Shown: piece by piece, positions 19,669 to 29,450 of the stretch
Position numbering within the stretch: position 1 is the stretch's first letter
Layout: each line of letters starts with the position of its first letter
The notes under the pieces: model-generated
What the model saw: the letters and a program-made list of their open reading frames with translations, nothing else
What the model was told of the DNA's origin: nothing
Database searches by the model: none
Assembly (NCBI RefSeq): GCF_000186865.1
Contig: NW_008705573.1
Coordinates: 858,983-922,982 of the forward strand
DNA length: 64,000 bases
Direction: 5' to 3'
DNA from: Aureococcus anophagefferens
Taxonomy: Eukaryota; Sar; Pelagophyceae; Pelagomonadales; Pelagomonadaceae
Program-made: the position numbers and the translations under genes

Positions 19669-20945
19669 ATGGTGCTCTGGTGGATCGTCGCTTTGAATTT
19701 GGGCCTCGCGGCGACGCAGATCGTCATCGGCACGTCCGTGCGGAGCCTGGCCCTCGTCTCCGACGGCGCCCACACGCTGAGCGACGCGCTCGCGGCCTAC
19801 GTCGCCTGGCTCGCCGAGGCCGTGCGCGAGCGGCCCGCGGACGAGGCGCTGCCCTTCGGCTACGCGCGGGCGACGACCGTCGGCGCGCTCGTCAACGTCG
19901 CCGCGCTCGAGGCTCTCTGCGTGTCCATAGGGCTGTCGGCGCTCTGCCGGCTCTGGCGGCCCGAGCCCGTCGCGGACCTGCGCGCGCTGGCCTGCGCGTC
20001 GGCCCTGGGCGTCGCCGTCAACGGCCTCGCGGCGGGCCTGGCGCTGTGCGGCGTCCGCGGCGCGCACGCGCACCTCGGGGGCCGCGCGAGGCGCGGCTAC
20101 GCGCCGGCGTCGGAGGACGACTGCGCGTGCTGCGTCGAGCTCGAGGAGGCCAAGGTTTCCGACGGCGACGGCGGCCTCGGCGCGGGGTTGGTCGAAGCGC
20201 CCAAGGTCGGCGTCGGCCGCGCGGCGCTCGTCGCGCACCTCGCGGGCGACGCGGCCTCGTGCCTGTCAGGGCAGCACAAGAGAGCGAAATTCCCAACTTC
20301 AAAGGCTCCGATCTCGGCCATTTTCCACTCGTTTCGGCTGACTTTTGGACGAGCGATCATCTCTCGGAACGGTCTCGAAGCGTGGATGTGTTTTTCGTAA
20401 CGCGCGCGCGCGGAACACTCACATTGAAGCGACGTTGAATCACTCTTGTGCTGCCCAGGTGCCTCTGCGTCTTCGGCGAGGCGCTCTTCCTCCGCTACGG
20501 CGCGCCGCGGCTCTGCTCGGCGCGGCGCGCCGCGCTCTGGCGCCTCTACCTGGACCCCTGCGTGTCGCTGGTCCTCGCGGCGTCCATCGGCCGCGCCGCG
20601 TGGCCCGTCGGGCGGCGCGCCGCGTGGAACCTGCTCGACGGCGCGCCCGCTGACGCCGCGGAGCTCCGGGGCAAGCTCGCGGCCATCGACGGCGTCGAGT
20701 GCGTCGAGGCCGCGGCGCTGCTGCGCCTGAGCGACGCGCCGCGCGTCACCGCGGGCTTCGCGCGCCTCGCGCTGCGGACGCGCGACGGCGACGGCGCGGC
20801 GGCCGCGGCCGCGCGGCGCGTGCTCCGGAGCTTCGGCGTCGACGAGCACGCGTTCGTCGACGTGTCGCTGGCGAAGCGCCTCGAGCCGGGCTTCGGCTGG
20901 GCGACGCCGGCGCGGCCGCGGGCGGGGGACCCGGCGCTGTGCTAA
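19669..20945 (+). CDS. CDF (cation diffusion facilitator) zinc transporter, one introner
   Basis: Exons 19669-20258 and 20459-20945 give 358 aa. The first metal-site helix reads SLALVSDGAHTLSDALAAYVAW with the H-x3-D pair of CDF/ZnT proteins. The second H-x3-D is HLAGDAAS, placed immediately before introner 4, followed in exon 2 by CLCVFGEALFL. A Cys/Glu-rich cytosolic loop (CACCVELEEAK) lies between them. The C-terminal domain (LAAIDGVECVEAAALLRL and LVDVSLAK-like strands) matches the cytosolic CDF dimerisation domain. CDFs exchange Zn2+ (or Mn2+, Co2+) for protons across organelle or plasma membranes. The start MVLWWIVALNLGLA places TM1 directly at the N-terminus, short for the family, so an upstream exon cannot be excluded. 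Confidence 0.8.
20267..20458 (+). mobile_element. Introner element 4 (family A, full length, 192 bp)
   Basis: Ends CAGGGCAGCACAAGAGAG and CTCTTGTGCTGCCCAG are inverted repeats. The duplication is gtgcctgt (20259-20266) against gtgcctct (20459-20466), 7 of 8 identical. The intron is 20259-20458 (200 bp), phase 2, restoring GDAAS-CLCVF. Forward orientation. Confidence 0.94.
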
Positions 20946-21244
20946 GAGTGCGCAACTCGCCAGTCGCCGAGGCCGCGCGTTGCGCGCGACGGCATCCAGG
21001 GCAATGATGCACCGCGCTGCCGCGGTCGCTCGAGGCTGCGCGCGCCGCCGCTCTCGCGCGCCGCCGTCGCGACGAGCTCTCCGTGGTTTGAGCTCGACTC
21101 AGCGCGTCGCAGCGCGGCAAGCGCACGGTTCCCGGCCGCATCGATCGAGCGCTCGCACGGCAACCAAACTCGTCGCAAAAACGCGCGCGCAAGCGACGGC
21201 CGGCCCGACCAGCGCACCAAGCTCCGACCACCAAAATTGTACCC

Positions 21245-21402
21245 ATGCCGCCGCGCCGCAAGAACCCGGCGGGCCCCCGGTCCGCGGCGAAGCCGAAGAC
21301 GACGAACACGCGCTGGACCTGCGCCATGTGCACCTTCGAGAACCCGCGCGCGCGGAAGCGGTGCCAGATGTGTACGACGGTGCGGAGCGCCGAGGGGCCC
21401 GC

Positions 21403-21441
<39 letters not shown>

Positions 21442-22918
21442 GGCCGCCGACGAGCCCGAGGCGCCCGAGGCACCGGCGGCGGCCGAGACTGCGCCGACCG
21501 AGGCGGCGGCCGAGGCGCCCGAGGCGCCCGAGCCGGCGCCGGCGCCGGAGCCGCCGAAGAAGCGGAAGAAGCGCGCGCCGAAGGCGCCGGAGGCGCCGGC
21601 GGCCGGCGACCCGTCCTGGACCTGCGGCGCCTGCACCTTCGTCAACGCGCGCGGCCGCAAGTGCGGCGTCTGCGGGACGTCGCGGGCCGCGGCCGCCGCC
21701 GGGACGCGCGAGGCGCGCTACGCGAAGCGGTCGTCGCGCGACGGCGACGACGCGGTCCCGCCGCCCGCGCCGGCGGTGCGCCGGTCGTCCGTCGCGTCCA
21801 AGGACGCGCTCCGCGCGGCGATGACGGGCACGCTCACCGCGCGGTCGCTCGCGCTCGGCGGCGCAGAGGCCGTGACGGCTCTGGCCGGCTGCGCGTACTC
21901 GGGCACGAAGGCGCTCGTCGCCGTGGGCCGCGGCGCGCGCCTGGACGTGAGCCGGCTGTCGGCGTCGCGGGAGTCGGGCGACGACCGGCTCGAGGGCGCG
22001 GAGCTCCACCGCTGCGCGTCGCCGGGAGGCGCGGTCGTCGCCGTCGCCGTCGCGGCGCGCCGCAGGGGCGGGCCCGTCGTCGCCGCGGTCTGCCGCGGCG
22101 ACGGCGAGGGCGCCGAGCACCTGCTGGCCGTCTTCGACCTCGAGCTGTCGTCCGCGCCGACGCTCTACGCGCGGCCCTCGGCCGGCGCGGAGTCCCGGCA
22201 CCGCGTCGCCGTCGCGCCGGGCCCGCGGCGGGGCGCCTGGGACGCGCTCTGGGCCGAAGACGCCGGCGGCGCCGTCGTCGCGAGCCGCCACGGGCCCCGC
22301 GACGCCGTGCTCCAGCTGCCCGTGCCCGGCGCGTTCGCGCGCGCGCGCAGCGTCGCGGCGGGCCGCGCGCCGCGAAGCGGCTGGTCCGTCGTGCTCGCGG
22401 ACCGCGCGGACGCCACGACGGCGGCGGTCGTCTTCGACGCCGCGGCGACGCTCGTCTTCGTCGTCGACGCGCCCGCGCGCTCCGTCTTCTGCGGTCGGTC
22501 GCCGTTCCACGACGCGGCGGCCGCGGCCGCGGAGCGGCACGGCGCGGACGCGCTCGCGTGCCTGGCGGCCTGCGGCGACGGCGGGCTGGCCCAGGCCGTG
22601 CTCGCGACGACGGGCGACGCGTGCCGCGTCTGCGTCGGCGCGACGCGCGGCTCCGAGGGCGGCGCGGCCGCGGCGCCGGGCGACGTCGCCGCGGGCGGCC
22701 GCTTCGTCGTCGAGGCCCTCGGCGCGCACGCGCTCAAGCTCCACGACCTCGCGGGCGCGCGGAGCATGGACGTGCGCCACGACCTCGGCGGCGACTTCCG
22801 CTTCCTCGCGGTCTGCGACGCGGGCGACCGCGGCGCGCTCGTCGCGTCCGTCCACGACGCCGCGCCCGCGAACGTCCGCTTCCTCCCCTGCCCGTTTCCC
22901 GAGGCGGGGGGGTCCTAA
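21245..22918 (+). CDS. RanBP2-type zinc-finger protein with two fingers and a repeat linker
   Basis: Single exon, 557 aa. Finger 1 ([22 protein letters not shown], residues ~23-43) and finger 2 ([20 protein letters not shown], ~123-142) each have the W-x-C-x2-C-x10-C-x2-C pattern of RanBP2/NZF fingers, which bind ubiquitin or single-stranded RNA. They are separated by an [14 protein letters not shown] linker and a basic KKRKKR stretch that could be a nuclear signal. The remaining ~400 residues repeat short hydrophobic strands ([27 protein letters not shown]) suggesting a beta-propeller, but no family is recognised. Function therefore open. Confidence 0.7.
21405..21440 (+). repeat. Short coding repeat (gagccg)n encoding Glu-Pro
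   Basis: Six-base units encode [10 protein letters not shown] between the two zinc fingers. Confidence 0.85.
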
Positions 22919-23100
22919 CCCGAGGTGCGGTGAAGCAATCCGGTCTACGGTGTGTGCAAGCCGGATGCAACTCGTCATCAACTTTAACTTGGCGAGCGCG
23001 CGCTCCTCGATCCCTCGTCGAGCCGACGTGTTTTTACTTCTACACCTCGTCTCTCGCCGCTGCAGCCAGCGCAAAACCGCAAGACTCCAGCAACCGCACG

Positions 23101-23708
23101 ATGTCCGAGAAGGGTGCGAAGATCTTCAAAACCAAGTGCTCCGCGTGCCACACGCTCAATGCCGGAGGCAATTCGAAGCAGGGCCCGAACCTGTCCGCGC
23201 CAGCGTCAGTAGACATGCCTGCTCGAGCAGCGCGACCGACGCAATGCAATGCGACGCCGGCGGCTCGCGAAGCAATGCCGAGCGGCGCGACGCGACGCCG
23301 GCGGCTCGCGAAGCAATGCCGAGCGGCGCGACGCGGGCGCGACGCCGGCGGCGCTCTCCGACGCCGTCGGGCCAACCGGCCCGGCCGGCGCCGCGGTCTT
23401 CGAGAGGCCCGCCGCCGGCGGCGCCGCGCGGCCAGAGAGCGTTCGACGCGCACTGCGCGACCGTCACCTCCCCGACCCCCTCCAGGCACGGCATCTTCGG
23501 CAACCAGCCCGGGCAGGTCGGCGACTACTCCTACAGCGGCGCGTTTAAGGACAAGACCGGCGAGATGGTTTGGGACGACGCGACCATGCACGAGTGGCTC
23601 AAGGCGCCGAAGAAGTTCATCAAGGGCACGAAGATGATCTTCGCGGGCATCAAGAAGGAGAAGGAGCGCAACGACCTCGTCGACTACCTCAAGAGCGCGA
23701 CGCAATAG
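23101..23708 (+). CDS. Cytochrome c, two exons
   Basis: Exons 23101-23192 and 23486-23708 join to give 104 aa, normal for the family. The haem-attachment CSACH sits in [14 protein letters not shown]. The intron (23193-23485, 293 bp, GT...AG) is placed because it joins GPNL to [17 protein letters not shown], matching the invariant G-P-N-L-x-G block. The axial Met is in the block [16 protein letters not shown]. The protein carries electrons between complexes III and IV in the mitochondrial intermembrane space. The intron is packed with a tandem repeat and is unrelated to the introners (no inverted ends, no duplication). Confidence 0.95.
23249..23345. repeat. Tandem repeat (~41-bp unit, about 2.3 copies) in the cytochrome c intron
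   Basis: Units start gcgacgccggcggctcgcga and continue agcaatgccgagcggcgc; two nearly identical copies and a partial third occupy much of the intron. Confidence 0.8.
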
Positions 23709-23854
23709 GCGCTGTCGTTAAAGAAATCATATCCAGCCGGAGCGGCGCGTCGTCCGCTCTCGCGCGCGGTCGGAGCGGCGCGGCGCGGCGCCATCTCTCC
23801 GAGCTCTCACCCGCGGGCGCGGTCGTTAGCGGGGCCTACGCGGGGCGCGCGCAT

Positions 23855-24712
23855 CTAGAACATGGACATGGCGTTGCCGCCCTCGCCGCGGGGCATGGCG
23901 AGCTTCTGCTTGTTCTTCTCGAGGCAGTCGCCGCAGGCGATGTAGGCGTCGCGGACGGACTCGAGCGTGAAGCAGAGCGCGAAGTACCAGTGGACGTCGA
24001 GCGCGACGAGGTGCGCGACCGCGTCGGCGTTGGGCGGGCTCGACGACGTCGTCGTCTTCGACGAGCTCGACGCGCCGCTCTTGGCCGTCTTGGAGGCCGC
24101 GCCGTCCTTGGTCTCGGAGTCCTCGCCCTCGCTCTTCGACTTCGTCGTCTCGGTCGACGTCTTCGCGGCGACCTCCTTCCAGGCGCCGGCGCGCTCCTTG
24201 TAGTAGTTGGGCAGGGCGTCCACGAGGCCCTTGAGGGTCTTGCCCTGCTCGCCGACCATCTTGTTCACCTCCATCTGGATGGCGACGCCGAAGTTGTTGC
24301 CGTCCTCGACCTTGGGCACGTGCAGCACGATGAAGCGCTCGATCTTGCGCAGGTTCAGGATGCACGCCGCCGCCTCCGTGCCTACGAGGGACGCGCGTCT
24401 CGTCGGGCGACGACCGCGGGAGCGCGCGCGCGCGAAGCGTCGGGAAAGACGGCGGTCGCGCCCGTCCCGACGTCGCGCGCGCGGCCGCGCGGACGCCGGC
24501 GGCGCGCGGACGTAGGTGAGCGTCGCGGCGACGGTCGCGTTCGTCGCGGGCTTGGCCGCGTCGACGGCGGCGGCGAACTTGGCCTCGGCGTCGGCGAGGC
24601 TCAGGCCCGCGAGCTGGCTGAGGCGGCCGTCGATCTCCATGATCTTGTCCGGCAGCGACGCCTCGAGGGCCTCGACCTCGCTCGCGCTCGCGTGCTGCAG
24701 CTGGGAGAACAT
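23855..24712 (-). CDS. PA28/REG proteasome activator subunit
   Basis: The signature FIVLHVPKVEDGNNFGVAIQ is diagnostic of 11S proteasome activators (PSME family). The C-terminal four-helix bundle follows (KTLKGLVDALPNYYKERAGAWKEVA and LVALDVHWYFALCFTLESVRDAYIACGD). PA28 forms a heptameric ring that opens the 20S proteasome gate. The continuous frame is 285 aa, about 40 longer than the family. The excess is an Arg-rich low-complexity insert (about 24374-24511) that looks like an in-frame intron. GC(24507)...AG(24382) or GT(24511)...AG(24374) would both keep frame and give 243 or 239 aa. A Ser/Lys/Thr-rich insert lies in the loop region. The ending SMF differs from animal PA28 C-termini. Confidence 0.9.
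   Translation of the reverse strand: MFSQLQHASASEVEALEASLPDKIMEIDGRLSQLAGLSLADAEAKFAAAVDAAKPATNATVAATLTYVRAPPASARPRARRRDGRDRRLSRRFARARSRGRRPTRRASLVGTEAAACILNLRKIERFIVLHVPKVEDGNNFGVAIQMEVNKMVGEQGKTLKGLVDALPNYYKERAGAWKEVAAKTSTETTKSKSEGEDSETKDGAASKTAKSGASSSSKTTTSSSPPNADAVAHLVALDVHWYFALCFTLESVRDAYIACGDCLEKNKQKLAMPRGEGGNAMSMF
24374..24511 (-). other. Probable short intron in the PA28 gene (boundaries uncertain)
   Basis: Sequence is Arg-rich low-complexity when translated, interrupts a conserved helical region between TLTY and ILNLRKIERF, and has acceptor candidates TAG at 24382 or GGAG at 24374. The length is a multiple of three for either pairing, so frame does not decide. Confidence 0.5.
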
Positions 24713-25015
24713 GGCCGGAGGTGGTGCGCGCGCGCGGAAATGGGCTTGCAAAGTGGTGCGCTGGCTGGAGACCGCGATTCGACCCGCGGAACCCGCTTTG
24801 CTTGCCGCGAGGCTGCCGATGCCGGCTCCAGCGGCTGCAAGGTTCACTCACGTGCAGCTCACGTGACCCCAAATCCCCGTCCGTTGCGACACTTTCACCA
24901 CGCTTGAGTTTATATAACTCACCCTGTTCATGGTTTGTGTTTGCCCCTTGTCATCGACGGTCCTCGTGCAATTGCCTTTGGGGTCTCGTAGGCAGAGCTG
25001 CCCGAATCACCCACA
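24713..25015. promoter_or_regulatory. Divergent promoter interval (PA28 / kinase)
   Basis: 303 bp between the two start codons, less GC-rich than the coding regions. A TATATAA match at 24911-24917 lies about 100 bp upstream of the kinase ATG and is a candidate TATA box. No other motif is evident. Confidence 0.35.
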
Positions 25016-26415
25016 ATGGCGGATCTCGTCAATCGCCAGCCGGAAGACGTCGGCGTGCTGCAAGAGGCGGGCTGGGAGGACGTCATCGCGCGGCAGCAGG
25101 TGGCCTACGCCGCCGCCTGCGAGAACTTCCGCATCCTCCGCCGCAAGTGCGTCGCCCGCGCGCCCCCGGTGCCCCTACTCCACACACCCCTCGTCCTGCG
25201 CGCAGGTACGACGCCCTCAAGGAGTGCCACACGGAGCTGCTCTGGAGCCGCGCCGTCGTCGACGCCGAGGGCCTGGGCGCGGACCTCGCCGCCGACGCCC
25301 CCGTGGCCGAGGCCGACGGCGTCGTCGGAGGCACGGCGCTCGGCCGCGAGCTCGGGCGGGGCGCGTCGAGCGTCGTCTTCGAGGGGCGCACGGCCGACGG
25401 GTCGCCCTGCGCCGTGAAGCGCATCGCCAAGGCCTCCGCGAAGACGCTCCGCGAGGTGCGGACCATCGGCGCGGAATGCGAGGCGCTCCGCGCGCTGTCC
25501 GCCGGCGGCGCGACGCCGGCGCTCGTCGCCACGATGTCGACGCCGAAATTCCTCTACGTCGTCACGGACCTCTTCGGCGAGGAGCTCTACGGCCACGTGC
25601 GCGCCCGCGGGCTCCTGGGGCCGCGGCCGCGGCTCCAGGTCTTCGCGGGCGTCGCCGCCGCGCTCGCGCGCATGCACGAGGCGGGCTACGCGCACCGCGA
25701 CGTCAAGCCCGAGAACGTGCTCGTGGACTTCCGCGGCGACGCCGTCGAGGTCAAGCTCTGCGACCTGGGCCTCGCGGCGAAGCTCCCGGACGCGCCGCGC
25801 TTCGCCTTCGACGGCGGGCCGCCGGGCGCGTCGCCCGACAGCGTCTTCGCGTCGCTGGGCCAGTACGCCCAGCCGAACCACGGGCCCCTCTTCCGCTGCT
25901 GCGGGTCCATGGGCTTCTTCGCGCCGGACATGCTCGACGTCCGGGGCTACGACGCGACGCGCACCGACGTCTGGTCGCTGGGCTGCCTGGGCCTCGAGCT
26001 CGCGCTGGGCTCGCGCGTCTTCGCCGACTTCTGGTTCGTCGCCTACAAGACCTTCTTCGCCGCGCCGCGCGGCGCCGGCGACGAGGCCGGCCCGTTCCGC
26101 GCCGCGCTCGCGCCCAAGCTCGACGCCGTCGGCCGCGCGAGCCGGGGCGAGCCCGGCGGCGGCGCCTGCGAGGGCGCGCTGCCGGCCTTCTCGCCCTTCG
26201 GGGACCTCGTCGCCGCCTGCCTCAGCGAGGCGCCGGCCGCGCGGCCCTCCGCGGCCGAGTGCCGCGACCGCGCCGCGCCCCGGGCCCGGACCGCGCCGAC
26301 GGCCGCGCCGCCGCGCGCGGCGACGACGGCGCGCGCCTACGACGTCATCCGCGGCCTCGCGCGCCCGAGCTCGGCGCCGCGCGCGCCGTCGCTCCTCGAC
26401 GCGGCGCTCACGTGA
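25016..26415 (+). CDS. Serine/threonine protein kinase, two exons
   Basis: Exons 25016-25146 and 25206-26415 (59-bp intron GTGCGT...GCGCAG, joining FRILRRK to YDALKECH) give 446 aa. An N-terminal coiled segment precedes the kinase domain. Kinase motifs: GRELGRGASSVVFEG (Gly loop), CAVKRI (catalytic Lys), AHRDVKPENVLV (catalytic loop), CDLGLAA (DLG instead of DFG), and a substrate-binding stretch GSMGFFAPDML replacing the usual APE. DVWSLGCLGLELALG is subdomain IX. The activation segment is extended (FAFDGGPPGASPDSVF...). Predicted active and cytosolic; subfamily not recognised, somewhat CAMK/ULK-like. Confidence 0.85.
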
Positions 26416-26840
26416 GCGCCGCGCGCGATTTCCGTCGCGTCTCGGACGCGCGCGCGCGACTCGAATCGCGCGCCGCCGAGATCCGACGACCAAGCCCCGC
26501 ATCTCACACTTCCTCATCGATTAGACGCACCTTCCTCTTCGACCCCGCTCCTTCGATTAGACGCACCTTCCTCTTCGAGACCGCTCGCAGCCACCCGTCT
26601 GGCAGCCCGAGCGCTTGCTTCACACCATCCATCCGGCCTTTATTTTTGTCTCATATGCTTTCCTCCCGCCCGAATGCACACCCGTCGATTGACCACCCGT
26701 CAATCACGATAATTCCCACACGTCGCCATCCCCGCCGCGGCCGCCTTCCCGGTAGCGGCGCCGATCACGATCCCTCACGCCCGCCCGCCCTTGCGTCGCC
26801 ACGAGTATGGACCTTTTGTTTTTTTAGTCCGCGCGCGAGC
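26416..26840. other. Intergenic interval between convergent genes, with a 25-bp direct repeat
   Basis: 425 bp, the longest gene-free stretch. A 25-bp sequence starting cgattagacgcacc is present twice, at 26518-26542 and 26554-26578. The rest is comparatively AT-rich and holds overlapping 3' flanks. No ORF or RNA gene is visible. Confidence 0.75.
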
Positions 26841-28664
26841 TCACCGGTCCGCGGCGACGTCGACGAAGTCGTCGTCGAGGGTCATGGCCGCGACGGAGGG
26901 CGCGAAGCCGTAGGCGGCGAACGCGCCGGACTCGAGGCCCGCGAGCGCGGTGCGGACGGCGTCGTAGCGGCCGTCGTCGAGGGCCCTGCGGAGCGTCGCG
27001 TAGGGCGTCGGCTTCGCCTTGACGACGGACGCGGTCCCGTCCGCGTTCACGACGACGACGTCCTCCTCCTCCTCCCCTCCGAGCACGAGCTTGAGCAGCG
27101 CGGGCGAGAAGCCGCTGAGCAGGCGCACGCCGGGCTTGTCGTGCTCGGCGAGGAAGCCGCCGCGCGTGTCGCCCCGCAGGTTCCAGTACGTGATCGCCGG
27201 GGCGTCCCAGCGCGCGCCGCGGACGCGGAGGCCGGCGTCCGCGAACTTTTTCACGAAGCGCTCGTGCCAGGTCGTCCAGGGCGCGTCGCGGCCGCCGTAG
27301 CCCTCGGCCTGGTCGAACTGCATGTCGCTGAAGACGATGAGGTCCGGGATCTCCTCGGGGGATAGTTTGTGCTCCACGCACGCGTCCAAAACGCGATCGA
27401 GCGCCTTCGCGAAGGACGTCGACCCGCCCCAGGGCGCGGCCCGCGCCGCGCGCATCTTCTCCACGGGCGACGCGGTAGCGTCGAGGGCGTGCCAGCGGGG
27501 CTCCGACTCGAAGGTGAGGAAGCGATCCTTGAACGCGGGCGCCGCGAACGTGGAGACCAACAACCCCAGCGCGACCGCGACGTCCATGGGCGTGCCCCCC
27601 ATGGAGCCCGACACGTCGACGAGCGCCACGACCTTGCCCAGGTTCGGGCCGCCGTCGCCCGCTTCGAGGCGCGCGCGCAGGTCCGCCTCGATCGCCCGCC
27701 ACTGCGCGTTCGCGACGTCGTCCTCGAGCGTCGACGACGGGCCGCGGCACACCCTGTTGACGATCTCGTGGGGGAAGAGCTGGGCGCCCTTGAGCTTTTT
27801 CCCCGCCGTCGCGAGCGCCGCCTCGCGCACGTGCTCGCGGCACGCGACGCGGTCCGCGTCGTCCGGGAACCGGTCGCCCGTCGCTTCCCGGGCCTTCGAG
27901 AGCGCGCCGCCCTTGAGCGCCTCGTTGAGGAAGGCCTTGCGCGACTTGGCGAGGCAGCGGCTCGGCACGGCGGCGACGTCGAGCTCCGCCCAGCGCTTGC
28001 CGCACATCTTGATCTCGGGCACGTCGAGCGCGCGCGACAGTGTCGCGACGGCCTTGCGGTACTTCTCCCGGCGCCTGCCGTCGCCGGGGAAGAGCGCCGC
28101 GGCGAGCCTGCCGCTCAGCGCCTGGTGCTGCTTGTGCTCGCGGGGCGCGTACTTGGCGGCGAGCGACGGCTTCGCGGCGCCCGCGAGGTCCGCGCGGAGT
28201 CGCTTCGCGAAGACGGCGACGATCTCGCTCCGCAGCTCCTCCGCGCGCGCCCGCGCGGCGTCGCGGAGGTTCGACGCGTCGCCGAGGGCGTCGTAGAGCA
28301 CGCAGAGGTCGCGCCAGGAGCCGTACTCGGGGACGAGCGCGACCGTCGCGGCCGCGGCCTCGGGCGCGATCGCGATGAGGAGGCAAAAGAGCTTGGTGAA
28401 GAGCGCGCGCTCGCCCTTGCCGCCGCGGCAGTCCCGCGTCTGGAACGCGAGGACGACGAGGTCCGCGAGGATCGCGGCGTCGCCGTTGGCCTCGCGCACG
28501 GCGGCGTCCCAGAGCGCGTCGAGGGAGGCGCAGTTCCGCGTGAGGCCGGCGAAGAGGGCGACGCGGGCGTCGCCGACGCCGTGCGCCGTGAGCTCCGGGG
28601 CGCCGTTCTCGCCGAGCGTGCGCGCGGGCTGGGTGGCGTCCATGGCCTGCGTGAAGGAGCCCAT
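26841..28664 (-). CDS. DUF2828 family protein with VWA-like domain
   Basis: Single exon, 607 aa. The N-terminal half has RDCRGGKGERALF and YGSWRDLCVLYDALGD, and the middle has CGKRWAELDVAAVPS; all are hallmarks of DUF2828, found in plants, fungi, amoebae and giant viruses. The C-terminal half is a von Willebrand A-like fold with an intact MIDAS DVSGSM near residue 355. The supporting Ser/Thr is in WGGSTSFAKALD and the Asp in LIVFSDMQFD. The architecture parallels Ro60/TROVE proteins (helical part plus VWA), so RNA or protein scaffolding is possible, but function is unknown. It is divergent from the small SAP-like gene, 264 bp between starts. Confidence 0.85.
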   Translation of the reverse strand: MGSFTQAMDATQPARTLGENGAPELTAHGVGDARVALFAGLTRNCASLDALWDAAVREANGDAAILADLVVLAFQTRDCRGGKGERALFTKLFCLLIAIAPEAAAATVALVPEYGSWRDLCVLYDALGDASNLRDAARARAEELRSEIVAVFAKRLRADLAGAAKPSLAAKYAPREHKQHQALSGRLAAALFPGDGRRREKYRKAVATLSRALDVPEIKMCGKRWAELDVAAVPSRCLAKSRKAFLNEALKGGALSKAREATGDRFPDDADRVACREHVREAALATAGKKLKGAQLFPHEIVNRVCRGPSSTLEDDVANAQWRAIEADLRARLEAGDGGPNLGKVVALVDVSGSMGGTPMDVAVALGLLVSTFAAPAFKDRFLTFESEPRWHALDATASPVEKMRAARAAPWGGSTSFAKALDRVLDACVEHKLSPEEIPDLIVFSDMQFDQAEGYGGRDAPWTTWHERFVKKFADAGLRVRGARWDAPAITYWNLRGDTRGGFLAEHDKPGVRLLSGFSPALLKLVLGGEEEEDVVVVNADGTASVVKAKPTPYATLRRALDDGRYDAVRTALAGLESGAFAAYGFAPSVAAMTLDDDFVDVAADR

Positions 28665-28928
28665 CTCGAGGTGCCGATGGGTTTGGTTTCGGGCTGCCCG
28701 AGCGCCAAGAAGCGCGTCGGGCAGCGTCGGAGCGTGTTCCGCGCGGCATCCATCGGATGAGGAGGCCGTCGATGACTGAGTCTTGACGCGCCGTTGCCGC
28801 TCGTCCGGAGCTCCGCGGAGGTCGACCTCGTGTCCCCTGCCGCGCGCACCGCCGCGCCTCGGCGCGTTCGCTCCGCAAAGGCTCGGTACCGACCTCCGGC
28901 GGTCGACTTAGAGCTTCGCCAACCGAGC

Positions 28929-29447
28929 ATGCAGCGGCCGCCGCGCCCCGGCGTCGCGATTCGCAGCGACGGCGACGTCGAGAACCTCAGCGTGCGCCAG
29001 CTCAAGGCCGCGATCAAAGACCACAAGGCGACGTCCAAGGGGATCGTCGACAAAAAGGACCTCCAGGCGCGCGTGCGCCTGCTCCGCGGCCACGCGCTGC
29101 TCCGCGAGTTCGGGCGCGTGGCCAAGGACCCGCGGAAGCCGCTCGGCGACTACGGCCGCGCGCGCGCGCCCATCGCCGGGAGCAAGTACGAGAAGCTCAT
29201 GGCGTTCTCGCCCGCGGAGCTCGAGGCCTTCTCCGTGCGGCGGCTCCACAACTTCGTCTTCGTCGCGCACCACGCCTTCGTCGAGCCCGCGGGCTCGCGG
29301 CGGCCCGTCCTCGCGGAGCTCGGCTGCGCGCGGCGGCCGCTCCTCGCGGAGGCGCGGCGGTGCCTCGCGCACCTCACGGAGCAGTGGGAGGTCGCCTACT
29401 GGATCGCCGTGTCCTCCGTCCCCCGGCGCCACCCCGACGTCCTCTAA
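28929..29447 (+). CDS. Small SAP-like protein of unknown function
   Basis: 172 aa from the ATG at 28929; upstream in-frame sequence lacks an ATG. The N-terminal helix-turn-helix LSVRQLKAAIKDHKATSKGIVDKKDLQARVRLL resembles a SAP motif (also the C-terminal SAP-like domain of MANF), normally for nucleic-acid binding. The rest is helical and ends in WEVAYWIAVSSVPRRHPDVL. The stop codon is 3 bp from the stop of the CCDC25-like gene on the opposite strand. Confidence 0.6.
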   Translation: MQRPPRPGVAIRSDGDVENLSVRQLKAAIKDHKATSKGIVDKKDLQARVRLLRGHALLREFGRVAKDPRKPLGDYGRARAPIAGSKYEKLMAFSPAELEAFSVRRLHNFVFVAHHAFVEPAGSRRPVLAELGCARRPLLAEARRCLAHLTEQWEVAYWIAVSSVPRRHPDVL

Positions 29448-29450
29448 CCG

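Noticed and set aside
23193..23485. Cytochrome c intron as a thirteenth introner
   Set aside because: It lacks inverted ends, the shared core and a flanking target duplication.
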